Shown piece after piece: positions 1 to 9,007 of a stretch of DNA of 64,000 nucleotides; the stretch's first letter is position 1; every line of letters starts with the position of its first letter. The position numbers and the translations under genes are program-made. This DNA is from Arthrobacter sp. Alg241-R88. Its GTDB lineage: Bacteria; Actinomycetota; Actinomycetes; Actinomycetales; Micrococcaceae. The DNA is taken from contig NZ_UNRG01000002.1 of NCBI RefSeq assembly GCF_900537115.1, positions 186,591 to 250,590 of the forward strand, read 5' to 3'. Below the pieces are notes generated by a model that made no database searches, had not been told where the DNA came from, and saw only the letters and a list, made by a program, of their open reading frames with translations.

Positions 1-90
1 ATGGAGCACCGCCTGGTTCTGGGCACCCACGTGGGCGTCGCAGTGCCCGTCACAACCCCTGATACTTCCTTTGACCACGAGCAAGACTGA
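1..90 (+). CDS. ribBA: 3' end of a riboflavin gene, probably ribBA (GTP cyclohydrolase II part); truncated by window start
   Basis: The open frame from base 1 reads MEHRLVLGTHVGVAV and ends at TGA 88–90. GTP cyclohydrolase II proteins commonly end shortly after a KRDRMxH stretch, and the M-E-H here would fit as the end of it, followed by a lineage-specific tail. ribH follows after 35 bases on the same strand, which is the usual order in actinobacterial riboflavin operons. Only 29 residues are visible, so the assignment rests mainly on context. The catalytic domains lie outside the window. Confidence 0.55.
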   Translation: MEHRLVLGTHVGVAVPVTTPDTSFDHEQD

Positions 91-125
91 CCCACCAACA
101 AGACTGAACGGAACAGCATTTACCT

Positions 126-614
126 ATGAGCGGACACGGCGCCCCCGATATCGACCTCTCCACCCTCAACCCGGCCGAAACCTCGCAGCTCCGGCTGGCC
201 ATCGTTGCGGCCAGCTGGCACACCCAGATCATGGACGGGCTCCTGGACGGTGCACTGCGCGCAGCGAAGGACGCCAGCATCGCCGAGCCCACTGTCCTGC
301 GCGTCCCGGGCAGCTTTGAGCTGCCTGTCGCTGCCGCCCGGCTGGCACCGCACTTCGACGCCGTCGTAGCCCTCGGTGTTGTGATCCGCGGCGGTACGCC
401 GCACTTCGAGTACGTCTGCCAGGCTGCGACGTCGGGCCTCACCGACGTGAGCGTGCGCACCGGAGTCCCGGTGGGCTTCGGCGTCCTGACCTGCGACACC
501 GAACAGCAGGGCCTGGACCGTGCCGGCCTCCCCGGCTCAAAGGAAGACAAAGGCCACGAAGCCGTTACCGCGGCGCTGGCCACCGCCGTCGTGCTCAAGC
601 AGTACGGCAACTAG
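126..614 (+). CDS. ribH: 6,7-dimethyl-8-ribityllumazine synthase
   Basis: This 162-residue protein has the length and motifs of lumazine synthase, which condenses 5-amino-6-ribitylaminouracil with dihydroxybutanone phosphate in the penultimate step of riboflavin synthesis. Visible signatures are the early strand [18 protein letters not shown] (around residues 26–43), the substrate loop [15 protein letters not shown], the [15 protein letters not shown] segment with the catalytic-region His, and the [10 protein letters not shown] stretch. The ATG at 126 gives the family-typical N-terminus. It lies 35 bases after the putative ribBA end, so the two are probably cotranscribed. The protein is cytoplasmic and usually forms large capsid-like oligomers. 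Confidence 0.97.
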   Translation: MSGHGAPDIDLSTLNPAETSQLRLAIVAASWHTQIMDGLLDGALRAAKDASIAEPTVLRVPGSFELPVAAARLAPHFDAVVALGVVIRGGTPHFEYVCQAATSGLTDVSVRTGVPVGFGVLTCDTEQQGLDRAGLPGSKEDKGHEAVTAALATAVVLKQYGN

Positions 615-645
615 CACACCCGCGCAGGCGGGCGTGTGTGTGTTC
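615..645 (+). terminator. GC-rich hairpin after ribH
   Basis: Just after the ribH stop codon, CACACCCGC is followed by a short GCAG loop and the near-complement GCGGGCGTGTG with one bulged base. There is no long T tract, so this would be a weak intrinsic terminator. It separates the riboflavin unit from hisE. Confidence 0.4.
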
Positions 646-702
646 ACTCACATCGCGCCCGTCATGCAACGGCCCGACAGGCGCCCTTCGGGCCGCAGCA
701 AG

Positions 703-708
703 TAGGCT
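703..708 (+). promoter_or_regulatory. -10 box TAGGCT of a leaderless hisE promoter
   Basis: TAGGCT lies exactly seven bases upstream of the GTG at 716. Transcription would therefore begin at or next to the start codon, giving a leaderless mRNA, a common arrangement in actinobacteria. No convincing -35 hexamer is seen. A GGAGG at 709–713 is too close to the GTG to serve as a normal ribosome-binding site. Confidence 0.55.
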
Positions 709-715
709 GGAGGGC

Positions 716-979
716 GTGAAGAATTTCGAGACGCTGTTCGCTGAACTCAGCGAGAAGGCAGCCACCCGCCCGGAAGGCTCCCGCACCGTCGCTGAATTGG
801 ACTCCGGTGTCCACGGCATCGGCAAGAAAGTCGTTGAGGAAGCAGCCGAAGTATGGATGGCTGCCGAATATGAATCCGATGAAGCGGCGGCCGAGGAAAT
901 CTCCCAGCTGCTGTACCACCTGCAGGTTCTGATGCTCGCCAAAGGCCTGACCCTGGAAGACGTCTACAAGCATCTGTAG
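716..979 (+). CDS. hisE: phosphoribosyl-ATP pyrophosphatase
   Basis: The 87-residue protein carries the helical MazG-like fold of HisE, which removes pyrophosphate from phosphoribosyl-ATP in the second step of histidine synthesis. The motif [17 protein letters not shown] supplies the acidic metal-binding residues, followed by [19 protein letters not shown]. The GTG at 716 is chosen because [11 protein letters not shown] is the family N-terminus and a -10 box sits seven bases upstream. An open frame extends back to 638 but those residues have no family character. hisG follows after 89 bases, the standard actinobacterial pair. The HisI step is encoded separately at 3589. Confidence 0.95.
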   Translation: MKNFETLFAELSEKAATRPEGSRTVAELDSGVHGIGKKVVEEAAEVWMAAEYESDEAAAEEISQLLYHLQVLMLAKGLTLEDVYKHL

Positions 980-1068
980 CCACCGGTCCGGCGCGCCTTT
1001 GCCGCCGGTGCCCGCCGTGGCCCGCATTGCCTGAATACCTAGACCTCCCGAATCCAGAAAGATTTCCC

Positions 1069-1929
1069 ATGCTGCGAGTAGCCGTCCCCAACAAGGGTTC
1101 CCTGTCCGAAGCCGCCTCTGCCATGCTGTCCGAAGCCGGCTACCGCCAGCGCCGCGATACCCGCGAACTGGTCATGGTGGACCCGGACAACGACATCGAG
1201 TTCTTCTTCCTCCGTCCGCGCGACATCGCCGTTTACGTGGGGCAGGGAACGCTCGACGTCGGCATCACCGGCCGTGACCTGCTGCTGGACGCCGAGGTGG
1301 AAGCCGAAGAGCTGCTGCCGCTGGGATTCGCCGCCTCCACCTTCCGCTTCGCCGGTCCGGTAGGGGATTTCGCCAAAGTTGAGGAGCTGGAGGGCAAGCG
1401 GCTGGCCACGAGCTATGACGGCCTGCTCCGCGGCTACCTCGCCGAACGCGGCGTCAATGCCAAGGTGGTCCGCCTGGACGGTGCCGTCGAATCTTCGGTC
1501 CGGCTTGGCGTAGCGGACGCCATCGCGGACGTCGTCGAAACCGGCAACACCCTCAAAGCGGCCGGGATGGAGATTTTCGGCGAGCCGATCCTCAAATCCG
1601 AAGCCGTCCTGATCCGGCGGACCGAAGAAGGCGGTGCCGCAAACGGCACAGCCAAGGAAATCGAGGTCCTGATCCGGCGCCTGCAGGGTGTGCTGGTGGC
1701 CCGGCAGTACGTGCTGATGGACTACGACATCCGCAAGGAACTCGTTGAACAGGCCGCCGCCCTGACGCCAGGCCTGGAATCACCTACGGTCTCTCCGCTG
1801 CGGGACTCGGACTGGGTTGCGGTGCGGTCCATGGTGCCCAAGAGGGAAACCAACCGGATCATGGACGAGCTGTACGACCTTGGCGCCCGTGCCATCCTGG
1901 TCAGCAGCATCCACGCCTGCCGCATCTGA
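1069..1929 (+). CDS. hisG: ATP phosphoribosyltransferase, long form
   Basis: The 286-residue HisG catalyses the first, committed step of histidine synthesis (ATP + PRPP). The N-terminus [16 protein letters not shown], the GITGRDLL segment and the PRPP-loop region [13 protein letters not shown] are recognisable. The length, with an extra C-terminal domain of about 75 residues from roughly 205 onward, is that of the long hexameric form, where this domain binds histidine for feedback inhibition. The ATG at 1069 is used because it starts the conserved strand; the upstream TTG at 1027 would add 14 unrelated residues. hisE precedes it and hisF follows after 49 bases, so the three probably form one unit. 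Confidence 0.97.
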   Translation: MLRVAVPNKGSLSEAASAMLSEAGYRQRRDTRELVMVDPDNDIEFFFLRPRDIAVYVGQGTLDVGITGRDLLLDAEVEAEELLPLGFAASTFRFAGPVGDFAKVEELEGKRLATSYDGLLRGYLAERGVNAKVVRLDGAVESSVRLGVADAIADVVETGNTLKAAGMEIFGEPILKSEAVLIRRTEEGGAANGTAKEIEVLIRRLQGVLVARQYVLMDYDIRKELVEQAAALTPGLESPTVSPLRDSDWVAVRSMVPKRETNRIMDELYDLGARAILVSSIHACRI

Positions 1930-1978
1930 TTCCGCACGCACCGCTGCATCAACGCACCCCAGAATTCCAGGAGTTCCC

Positions 1979-2755
1979 ATGGCAGTAGCCGTACGCGTCA
2001 TTCCATGCCTCGACGTGGACGCCGGGCGCGTCGTTAAGGGCGTCAACTTCGAGGGCCTCCGCGACGCCGGCGACCCGGTGGAGCTGGCCCACCGGTACGA
2101 CAACGCCGGCGCCGACGAACTGACCTTTTTGGACGTCACCGCATCCTCCGGCAACCGCGAAACCACCTTCGACGTGGTCCGCCGGACCGCCGAGGAAGTA
2201 TTCATTCCGCTGTGCGTGGGCGGCGGAGTCCGCGGCGTGGCAGAGGTGGACAAGCTTCTCCGCTTCGGTGCGGACAAGGCATCCATCAACACCGCAGCCG
2301 TGGCGCGGCCCGACGTCATCGACGAGATCACCCGGCACTTCGGTTCCCAGGTCCTTGTCCTGTCGGTTGATGCCCGCCGCACCCGCCCCGGGTCCCAGCC
2401 CACGCCGTCGGGATTCGAAGTGACCACCCACGGCGGCCGCACCGGCACGGGGATTGACGCCATCGCATGGGCAAAGGAAGCCGCGGACCGCGGCGTGGGG
2501 GAGATCCTGCTGAACTCCATTGACGCCGATGGCACCAAGGACGGGTTCGACCTGGAACTCATCCGCCTGGTCCGGGCTGCCGTCAAGGTGCCCATCATCG
2601 CTTCCGGCGGTGCCGGGGAGCCTGCACACTTTCCACCCGCCGTCGCGGCCGGCGCAGACGCTGTGCTGGCCGCATCCATCTTCCACTGGGGACCGGACGA
2701 CATGATGTCGCAGGTCAAAACCGCCATCAGGGAAGCCGGCTTCGAAGTCCGCTAG
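1979..2755 (+). CDS. hisF: imidazole glycerol phosphate synthase cyclase subunit
   Basis: This 258-residue TIM-barrel protein uses ammonia channelled from HisH to make imidazole glycerol phosphate and AICAR. The first strand [18 protein letters not shown] contains the catalytic Asp (residue 12). The phosphate-binding segments VGGGVRGV and ASGGAGEP are intact. An AICAR-side strand VLSVDARR carries the second Asp. The ATG at 1979 matches the family start; the open frame extends upstream through hisG in another reading frame without family similarity. hisH and hisA are not in the window. The gene ends into a large palindromic terminator. Confidence 0.97.
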   Translation: MAVAVRVIPCLDVDAGRVVKGVNFEGLRDAGDPVELAHRYDNAGADELTFLDVTASSGNRETTFDVVRRTAEEVFIPLCVGGGVRGVAEVDKLLRFGADKASINTAAVARPDVIDEITRHFGSQVLVLSVDARRTRPGSQPTPSGFEVTTHGGRTGTGIDAIAWAKEAADRGVGEILLNSIDADGTKDGFDLELIRLVRAAVKVPIIASGGAGEPAHFPPAVAAGADAVLAASIFHWGPDDMMSQVKTAIREAGFEVR

Positions 2756-2763
2756 CGTCTTCC

Positions 2764-2833
2764 AACCCAACTAAGTAGCACTAAGTGTCGTTTTGAGCGC
2801 TCATAACGACACTTGGTGCTACTTAGTTGGGTT
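2764..2833. terminator. 70-base near-perfect palindrome, bidirectional terminator
   Basis: Left arm 2764–2792 (AACCCAACTAAGTAGCAC then TAAGTGTCGTT) pairs with right arm 2805–2833. There is one G·T-type change (TAAGTG against TTGGTG). The central TGAGCGCTCA is itself self-complementary, so the whole element can pair with almost no loop. It lies between hisF (plus) and the convergent gene on the minus strand, and its last two bases fall inside that gene's TAA stop codon (2832–2834). The position suits a shared terminator; the length and perfection are unusual for one. Confidence 0.8.
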
Positions 2834-3476
2834 AGAGCCCTACTTCTGCTGACTGCAGGAGGGCGACGGCGTCGGGCTGGCCTTCGAAGGTGACCAAGGC
2901 ATGGCGGGTGCGGCCGTGGGCGTGCATCAGCAGTTCGCCCGGCTCGCCGACGATGGCCACCGAAACGGGAGCGCGCTTGGCAACATGCCGCGGTCCCGAG
3001 GGCCGCACCAGAACGATGCCAAGGTCAACTCCCCGGTAGAGGATGGCGGCGCGCTTGACGAGCTCATCCCACAGGGCGTCCGAATAGGCTTCGTCCAATG
3101 CCCGCGGCGCCCACCGGTCCACGGCGCGCCGCACGTCTTCTGTGTGGACAAAGTACTCAATAAGGTTGGCGCTCTCGTCCAGCCCCTTGATGTTCATGGG
3201 CGAGAGAGCCGGCGGTCCGGAGCGGAAAGTGTTTACGAGCCGGGCGTAGGCGTCCGCGGTGGTGACCTTCGCAGCCAGCTTGGCTGTGGCCTGGTCTGAT
3301 GCCTTCGCCAGGCACTTGATGATCAGCCCCAGTCCCACGGCAGCTTTGCGTTCGCGCAGGTAAAGGTGCGCGGCAAGGTCCCTGGTGCGCCAGCCTTTGC
3401 AGAGCGTGGGCGCGTCGGGACCGGCCGCAAGGAGGGTTTCGGCCAGGACTTCTCGGGACGGGTCGACGAAATGCAT
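2832..3476 (-). CDS. TIGR03085-type / maleylpyruvate-isomerase-N (DinB-like) family protein
   Basis: The 214-residue protein begins [16 protein letters not shown] and has the [18 protein letters not shown] segment typical of actinobacterial DinB-like, mycothiol-linked proteins. These proteins often bind a metal through His residues at the N-terminal bundle, and a C-terminal domain follows. The biochemical function is unknown. The start at 3476 is chosen because the upstream in-frame extension is antisense to hisI and lacks family character. TAGTTT lies eight bases before the ATG, suggesting a leaderless transcript. The gene is divergent from hisI and convergent with hisF. Confidence 0.8.
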   Translation of the reverse strand: MHFVDPSREVLAETLLAAGPDAPTLCKGWRTRDLAAHLYLRERKAAVGLGLIIKCLAKASDQATAKLAAKVTTADAYARLVNTFRSGPPALSPMNIKGLDESANLIEYFVHTEDVRRAVDRWAPRALDEAYSDALWDELVKRAAILYRGVDLGIVLVRPSGPRHVAKRAPVSVAIVGEPGELLMHAHGRTRHALVTFEGQPDAVALLQSAEVGL

Positions 3477-3575
3477 CACTTGTGAAACTAGCACGAGAGC
3501 CCCGCAGTTGGGCACCGTGCCCGGCGGGGCAGGCGTGCCGTTGTTCACACAGGAATTCGGGCATGGCCAAGGCAC

Positions 3576-3581
3576 TAGACT
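3576..3581 (+). promoter_or_regulatory. -10 box TAGACT of a leaderless hisI promoter
   Basis: TAGACT ends seven bases before the hisI ATG at 3589, and no Shine–Dalgarno sequence lies between. This is the same geometry as at hisE. No clear -35 element is visible. Confidence 0.5.
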
Positions 3582-3588
3582 TGATCTG

Positions 3589-4038
3589 ATGTCTGAGCAG
3601 CCCGCCCCCGCCCCAACCACTGATTCCGCCGTGCCCGCAGCGCCGCCGGCAGCACCGGCCGGAACGTCGTCCGCGCCGGCAAGTCCGCTCCCGGCCGAGC
3701 TTGCAGCGGCCCTCAAGCGCGACAGCGCAGGCCTGGTGGCCGCCGTCGTGCAGCAATTCGACACCAACGAGGTTCTGATGCTGGGCTGGATGGATGATGA
3801 GGCGCTGCACCGGACCATGACCAGCGGAAGGGTCACCTTCTACTCCCGCTCCCGCCAGGAGTACTGGCGCAAGGGAGACACGTCAGGGCACGTCCAGTGG
3901 GTAAAGTCCGTGGCCATGGACTGCGACGGCGATGCGTTGCTGGTGCGCGTGGACCAGGTGGGCGCGGCGTGCCACACCGGCACCCGAACCTGCTTCGACG
4001 GCAGGGACCTGCCCGTCAGCACAGGCCACGCAAGCTGA
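3589..4038 (+). CDS. hisI: phosphoribosyl-AMP cyclohydrolase
   Basis: The catalytic core from about residue 35 carries the HisI signatures [33 protein letters not shown] and the zinc-binding [13 protein letters not shown]. It opens the purine ring of phosphoribosyl-AMP in the third histidine step. The enzyme is monofunctional; HisE is encoded separately at 716. The first 33 residues form a Pro/Ala/Ser-rich, probably disordered extension that is not part of the usual domain. The start at 3589 is supported by a -10 box seven bases upstream. trpE follows after 112 bases. Confidence 0.96.
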   Translation: MSEQPAPAPTTDSAVPAAPPAAPAGTSSAPASPLPAELAAALKRDSAGLVAAVVQQFDTNEVLMLGWMDDEALHRTMTSGRVTFYSRSRQEYWRKGDTSGHVQWVKSVAMDCDGDALLVRVDQVGAACHTGTRTCFDGRDLPVSTGHAS

Positions 4039-4150
4039 CACTCTTCACCGCAGGTTGCTGCGGAACGCGGGGGAGGGTTGGCCACCCCTGCAAGCACACC
4101 ACCAGGCGCCGCGCAGCCGGCCCTATGAGAACAGGCGGAACAGCATAGCC

Positions 4151-5713
4151 ATGCAGGACCTTGGAATCATCAGCCCGGGCCTTGAGGAGTTCCGGGAACT
4201 GGCCGGCCACAGCCGCGTGATCCCCGTACGGCTCAAGGTACTTGCCGACGCCGAGACGCCCATTGGTTTGTACCGGAAGCTTGCGCAGGGGCAGCCCGGA
4301 ACGTTCCTGATGGAGTCCGCTGCCGTGGGCGGGGCGTGGTCCCGCTACTCGTTCATCGGCGCCAGGTCACGGGCAACACTGACCACCAAGGACGGGAACG
4401 CGCACTGGCTGGGTGAGCCGCCAGCGGGCGTTCCGGTGGACGGCAGCCCGGTGGATGCCGTCCGCGACACCATCGAAGCCCTCCGCACGGACAGGTTCGA
4501 TGGCCTGCCGCCTTTTACGTCCGGCCTGGTGGGTTTCCTGGGCTGGGAAACCGTGCGGCACTGGGAGCGCCTGGTGAGCCCGCCCGAGGATGACCTGCAG
4601 CTGCCGGAGATGGCGTTGAACCTCGTCACCGACATGGCCGTGCACGACAACGTTGACGGCACGGTGCTGCTGATCGCCAACGCCATCAACTTCGATGACA
4701 GCTCCGAACGCGTGGATGAGGCCTGGCACGACGCAGTGGCGCGGGTCAAGGCGCTCCTGGCCAAGGTCAGCACCCCGGTGGCGCAGCCCGTCTCGGTCCT
4801 GGCGCCGGCGGCGCTGGACTTCGCCTCCAGCGTCCAGGAGCGCTGGGATGAAGCCGAGTACCTGGCCGCGCTGGACCGCGGCAAGGAAGCCATCGTGGAC
4901 GGCGAGGTGTTCCAGGTGGTGATTTCGCGCCGCTTCGAGATGGAGTGCAAGGCCTCCGCCCTGGACGTGTACCGGGTGCTGCGCAACACCAACCCCAGCC
5001 CCTACATGTACATCTTCAGCCTTGAGGACGCCGAGGGCCGGGAGTACTCGATCGTCGGGTCTTCACCGGAGGCGCTCGTGACCGTCACCGGTGAAGAGGT
5101 CATCACGCACCCCATCGCCGGATCCCGCCCGCGCGGCAAAACCGTCGAGGCGGACAAAGCCCTCGCTGAGGAGCTCCTGGCGGACCAGAAGGAACGGGCA
5201 GAGCACCTGATGCTCGTGGATCTCTCCCGCAACGACCTTTCCAAGGTGTGCGTGGCCGGAACCGTGGATGTCACCCAGTTCATGGAGGTGGAACGCTTCA
5301 GCCACATCATGCACCTCGTCTCCACCGTGGTGGGGCAGCTCTCGCCGAAGGCCAAGGCCTACGACGTCCTGAAGGCCACGTTCCCGGCCGGAACCCTGTC
5401 CGGAGCCCCGAAGCCCCGCGCCCTGCGGCTCCTCGACGAGCTTGAACCGCACCGCCGCGGCATCTACGGCGGAGTGGTGGGCTACCTGGATTTCGCCGGC
5501 GACATGGACATGGCCATCGCCATCCGCTCCGCGCTGCTCCGTGAGGGCCGGGCGTACGTCCAGGCCGGCGGAGGAATCGTGGCTGACTCGGTGAACCCCA
5601 CTGAAGCCCTCGAAACGGTCAACAAGGCTGCGGCTCCGCTCCGCGCGGTGCACACGGCCGGCTCGCTGCAAAACATCTCGGCGGACACCTTGCCGGGCGG
5701 GGCCGGTTCCTGA
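4151..5713 (+). CDS. trpE: anthranilate synthase component I
   Basis: The 520-residue protein converts chorismate to anthranilate together with an amidotransferase (TrpG) not in this window. The N-terminal part holds the tryptophan-sensing segment FLMESAAVGGAWSRYSFIG. The C-terminal chorismate-binding domain shows SSPEALVTV, HPIAGSRPRGKT, LVDLSRNDLSKV, FPAGTLSGAPKPRA and QAGGGIVADS. The ATG at 4151 begins the family-like sequence. Its stop overlaps the next ATG by one base (TGATG), implying translational coupling. A tiny frame (ATG at 4126, MRTGGTA) ends just upstream but has no Trp codons, so it is not a typical attenuator peptide. Confidence 0.97.
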   Translation: MQDLGIISPGLEEFRELAGHSRVIPVRLKVLADAETPIGLYRKLAQGQPGTFLMESAAVGGAWSRYSFIGARSRATLTTKDGNAHWLGEPPAGVPVDGSPVDAVRDTIEALRTDRFDGLPPFTSGLVGFLGWETVRHWERLVSPPEDDLQLPEMALNLVTDMAVHDNVDGTVLLIANAINFDDSSERVDEAWHDAVARVKALLAKVSTPVAQPVSVLAPAALDFASSVQERWDEAEYLAALDRGKEAIVDGEVFQVVISRRFEMECKASALDVYRVLRNTNPSPYMYIFSLEDAEGREYSIVGSSPEALVTVTGEEVITHPIAGSRPRGKTVEADKALAEELLADQKERAEHLMLVDLSRNDLSKVCVAGTVDVTQFMEVERFSHIMHLVSTVVGQLSPKAKAYDVLKATFPAGTLSGAPKPRALRLLDELEPHRRGIYGGVVGYLDFAGDMDMAIAIRSALLREGRAYVQAGGGIVADSVNPTEALETVNKAAAPLRAVHTAGSLQNISADTLPGGAGS

Positions 5714-6357
5714 TGTCCGGCACGGATCCGGCAGCAGGCCAGACGGCCACCGCCAAAAAGAGCTCCGGCACCCCTGCCTGGGCACGAAAGTCGACGTTGG
5801 TCCTGCTCATCGCCGTCCTGGCGCTGGCAGTATTCGGCACCACCACGCAAACATGGATGACGGTCACCCTTGACCCGAACCAGGTGGGCCAGGCCGGTGC
5901 CGCGCAAACGGCGCTGGAGGTCCAGGGCAGCAAGGCCGCCACTGCCGTCACGGCGCTGGCCCTGGTGGCTCTCGCGGGCGGGCTCGCCGCCGCGATCGCC
6001 GGCAGGATCGCGAGGTGGATCATCACGGCCATCATCGTCCTGGCTGCTACCGGGATCGTCGCCGCAGCGGCCACCGTCCTGGCCAATCCCCTGGCTGCAG
6101 CCCAGGGAGCGATCGCAGCGGCAACCGGGATCACCGGCAGCCAGGCGCAAGTGGCTGTGACGGCCTTCCCGGTGCTCGCCGTCGTCGCCGGTTGTTTGCT
6201 GGCTCTGGCAGCCCTGCTCATCATCCCTGCCGGGCGGCATTGGAAGACCCGGACGAAATATGACGCGCCCGCCGCCGGCGGTGCGGCCACCCCGGCGGGT
6301 CCGGTGGACGAGATCGACAGCTGGGACCAGCTCTCCCGCGGCGACGACCCCACCTGA
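5713..6357 (+). CDS. Trp biosynthesis-associated membrane protein (TIGR02234-like)
   Basis: The 214-residue protein has an N-terminal hydrophobic segment (residues about 20–40). A second pair of hydrophobic helices lies around residues 73–130 and another near 155–178, followed by a polar C-terminal tail. This four-helix pattern and its location between trpE and trpC match the actinobacterial trp-operon membrane protein family, whose function is unknown. It overlaps the trpE stop by one base. A role in tryptophan or precursor transport is often supposed, but nothing in the sequence shows it. Confidence 0.85.
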   Translation: MSGTDPAAGQTATAKKSSGTPAWARKSTLVLLIAVLALAVFGTTTQTWMTVTLDPNQVGQAGAAQTALEVQGSKAATAVTALALVALAGGLAAAIAGRIARWIITAIIVLAATGIVAAAATVLANPLAAAQGAIAAATGITGSQAQVAVTAFPVLAVVAGCLLALAALLIIPAGRHWKTRTKYDAPAAGGAATPAGPVDEIDSWDQLSRGDDPT

Positions 6358-6460
6358 ACCGTCCCGGCCCTGCGCCGGCGCCGCGGGCGGGCCGCCGATA
6401 CGCGGGCACCGGCCAATAAATGGCAGAATGTAAGCAGTATCCACCCTGAGGAGATTTTCC

Positions 6461-6748
6461 ATGAGCAAAGCACCTGCGTCCGTTTCCAAGTCAGGCACCC
6501 GCACGGTAGCCCCCGGCGCCATTGACCACAGCCAGGAACTCGGCCACGGCAACAGCCCCGCGGCCTGGACCTGCGTCATCGTAATGCTGGTGGGCGCCCT
6601 CATCATGTCCATCGCTTTTGTCATCGCCAACACCCCCATCTTCATCGCCGGCGGCGCCGTGATGGTGCTTGGGCTGATCCTCGGCTACATCATGCGCAAG
6701 GCAGGCTACGGCGTCGAAGGCAGCAAGCTGAAGAACTCCGGCCACTGA
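6461..6748 (+). CDS. HGxxPAAW-motif membrane protein (DUF6704-like)
   Basis: This 95-residue protein contains the diagnostic LGHGNSPAAWT motif near residue 27–37, followed by two adjacent transmembrane helices (about 38–58 and 62–78) and a short basic tail. It is regularly found in actinobacterial trp operons directly before trpC; the function is unknown. GAGGAG lies about nine bases upstream of the ATG. The stop overlaps the trpC start (TGATG), so translation is probably coupled. About 100 bases separate it from the preceding membrane gene. Confidence 0.85.
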   Translation: MSKAPASVSKSGTRTVAPGAIDHSQELGHGNSPAAWTCVIVMLVGALIMSIAFVIANTPIFIAGGAVMVLGLILGYIMRKAGYGVEGSKLKNSGH

Positions 6749-7569
6749 TGGCAACTGTTCTCGATGACATCAACGCCGGTGTCAGGGAGGATATGGACGC
6801 GCGGAAACGCCTGGTTTCCCTCGCTGAACTGAAGGACCGGGCCCAGGCCGCCGCGCCCGTCCGTGACGCCTGGGCCGCGCTCGGCGGCCCCTCCCCGTCC
6901 CGGGAACAGCTGAAAGTCATCGCGGAAATCAAGCGCCGCAGCCCCTCCAAGGGCGACCTCGCCGCCATCGGCGATCCCGCCTCCCTCGCACGGCAGTACG
7001 CCGACGGCGGTGCCTCCGTCATCAGCGTCCTCACCGAACAGCGCCGCTTCAACGGCTCGCTTGCGGATCTCGATGCCGTGCGCGCCGCGGTGAACGTTCC
7101 GCTGCTGCGCAAGGATTTCACTCTCGACGAGTACCAGATCTGGGAAGCCCGCGCCCACGGCGCGGACCTGATCCTGCTGATCGTGGCGGCCCTCTCCGAC
7201 GCACAGCTCACCGAGTATTCGGCGCTCAGCTGCGAACTCGGCATGAACGTGCTGGTGGAAACGCACACCGAAGAGGAAATTGAACGGGCCATCGCCGCCC
7301 AGGCGCGGATCATCGGTGTCAACGTGCGGAACCTGAAGACGCTCGACGTCGACCGTTCCGTGTTCGCCTCCCTGGCGGGGCTGATTCCGGCCGAAGCCCT
7401 CGTGGTTGCCGAGTCCGGCGTCCGCGACGTGGACGACGTGACGCACTACGCCGCCTGCGGCGCCAACGCAATCCTGGTGGGCGAGGCCCTGGTGAGCCAC
7501 TCCACCCCGCGTGAGCGGATTGCCGAATTTACGGCGGCAGGCGCCGCCGCCATCGCCGCCCGCGGCTGA
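6748..7569 (+). CDS. trpC: indole-3-glycerol phosphate synthase
   Basis: The 273-residue TIM-barrel enzyme closes the indole ring. Motifs visible are VIAEIKRRSPSKGDLA with the catalytic Lys, ISVLTEQRRFNGS, LLRKDFTLDEYQI with the second Lys, GVNVRNLKTL and the phosphate-binding VAESGVRD and AILVGEALV. There is no fused PRAI domain, consistent with actinobacteria that use the bifunctional PriA (HisA/TrpF) instead. The start overlaps the preceding stop by one base. Confidence 0.98.
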   Translation: MATVLDDINAGVREDMDARKRLVSLAELKDRAQAAAPVRDAWAALGGPSPSREQLKVIAEIKRRSPSKGDLAAIGDPASLARQYADGGASVISVLTEQRRFNGSLADLDAVRAAVNVPLLRKDFTLDEYQIWEARAHGADLILLIVAALSDAQLTEYSALSCELGMNVLVETHTEEEIERAIAAQARIIGVNVRNLKTLDVDRSVFASLAGLIPAEALVVAESGVRDVDDVTHYAACGANAILVGEALVSHSTPRERIAEFTAAGAAAIAARG

Positions 7570-7687
7570 CCGGACGCCCCTGCACACACCACTGTGGACA
7601 GGGGCTGTTTGCCGCCCGCGGATTTGTCCCGGCCCCCAGCCGGAACACCACACTTACTGAACGATCAACTGGAACAGGACGGGACTG

Positions 7688-9007
7688 ATGGCTGACGCAC
7701 CCTCAGCGAACGCTGACAACAACGCCGCGGAAGCATTCCTGCAGGGCGGCTCCCTCAAGCACGCCCCGGGACCCTACTTCGGCAGCTACGGGGGACGCTG
7801 GATGCCGGAGTCCCTCATCGCCGCGTTGGACGAACTCGAGGAGACCTTCGACAAGGCCAAGGAGGATCCCGAATTCCGGGCCCAGATCGCGGACCTGAAC
7901 AAGAACTACTCCGGCCGTCCCTCCCTCCTGACGGAAGCAAAGCGCTTCTCGCAGCATGCCGGCGGTGTCCGGATCTTCCTCAAGCGCGAGGACCTGAACC
8001 ACACCGGTTCACACAAGATCAACAACGTCCTTGGCCAGGCCCTGCTCGCCAAGCGCATGGGCAAGACCCGCGTCATCGCCGAGACGGGCGCAGGACAGCA
8101 CGGTGTGGCCAGTGCCACCGCCGCCGCCCTCATGGGCCTGGAATGCGTTGTCTACATGGGTGCGGAGGACTGCCGGCGCCAGGCGCTTAACGTTGCGCGC
8201 ATGGAACTCCTGGGCGCCACCGTTATCCCCGTCACCAGCGGCTCGCAGACCCTTAAGGACGCCATCAACGACGCCCTGCGGGACTGGGTGGCCAACGTGG
8301 ACAACACCCACTACCTCCTCGGCACTGCAGCCGGCGCGCACCCGTTCCCGGCCATGGTCCGGTACTTCCACGAAGTCATCGGCGAAGAAGCCCGCGCCCA
8401 GATCCTGGAGCAGGAAGGCCGGCTCCCTGACGCCGTCTGCGCCTGCATCGGCGGCGGCTCCAACGCCATTGGCATCTTCCACGGCTTCCTTGACGATCCG
8501 TCGGTCAAGATCTACGGCTTCGAAGCAGGCGGCGACGGCGTGGAGACAGGCCGGCACGCGGCCACCATCACGCTGGGCAAGCCCGGCGTGCTGCACGGCG
8601 CCCGCTCCTACCTCATGCAGGACGACGACGGCCAGACCATCGAATCCCACTCGATCTCGGCAGGCCTGGACTACCCCGGTGTGGGCCCGGAGCACTCCTA
8701 CCTCGCCGACATCGGGCGCGTCAGCTACGAGCCGATCACGGACAGCGAGGCCATGGAAGCCTTTCGGCTGCTGTGCCGCACCGAAGGCATCATCCCCGCC
8801 ATCGAGTCCGCGCACGCCCTGGCCGGCGCCATCAAGGTGGGGCAGCGACTGGCTGACGAAGACGCGGCTGCGGCTGCCGAAAAGATCGTGATCGTGAACC
8901 TTTCCGGCCGCGGTGACAAGGACGTGGCCACCGCAGCCGAATGGTTTGACCTGTTGGACAAGGATTCCGCCGAGTCTGAAATCGGCAAAGAGGGGGAGCA
9001 GCTGTGA
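7688..9007 (+). CDS. trpB: tryptophan synthase beta chain
   Basis: The 439-residue PLP enzyme joins indole and serine. The PLP lysine is in HTGSHKINN (Lys110). The glycine loop [12 protein letters not shown] and the region [14 protein letters not shown] are intact. The N-terminus has about 24 residues more than the catalytic core needs. It follows trpC after 118 bases, in which a small CCCCTG/CAGGGG inverted repeat (about 7578–7606) could act as a weak attenuator. The 3' end overlaps trpA by four bases. Confidence 0.98.
   Translation: MADAPSANADNNAAEAFLQGGSLKHAPGPYFGSYGGRWMPESLIAALDELEETFDKAKEDPEFRAQIADLNKNYSGRPSLLTEAKRFSQHAGGVRIFLKREDLNHTGSHKINNVLGQALLAKRMGKTRVIAETGAGQHGVASATAAALMGLECVVYMGAEDCRRQALNVARMELLGATVIPVTSGSQTLKDAINDALRDWVANVDNTHYLLGTAAGAHPFPAMVRYFHEVIGEEARAQILEQEGRLPDAVCACIGGGSNAIGIFHGFLDDPSVKIYGFEAGGDGVETGRHAATITLGKPGVLHGARSYLMQDDDGQTIESHSISAGLDYPGVGPEHSYLADIGRVSYEPITDSEAMEAFRLLCRTEGIIPAIESAHALAGAIKVGQRLADEDAAAAAEKIVIVNLSGRGDKDVATAAEWFDLLDKDSAESEIGKEGEQL

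Noticed and set aside
4041..4150. Tryptophan attenuator leader before trpE
   Set aside because: The only small frame (MRTGGTA) has no tryptophan codons, and no terminator/antiterminator pair or T-box sequence is evident.
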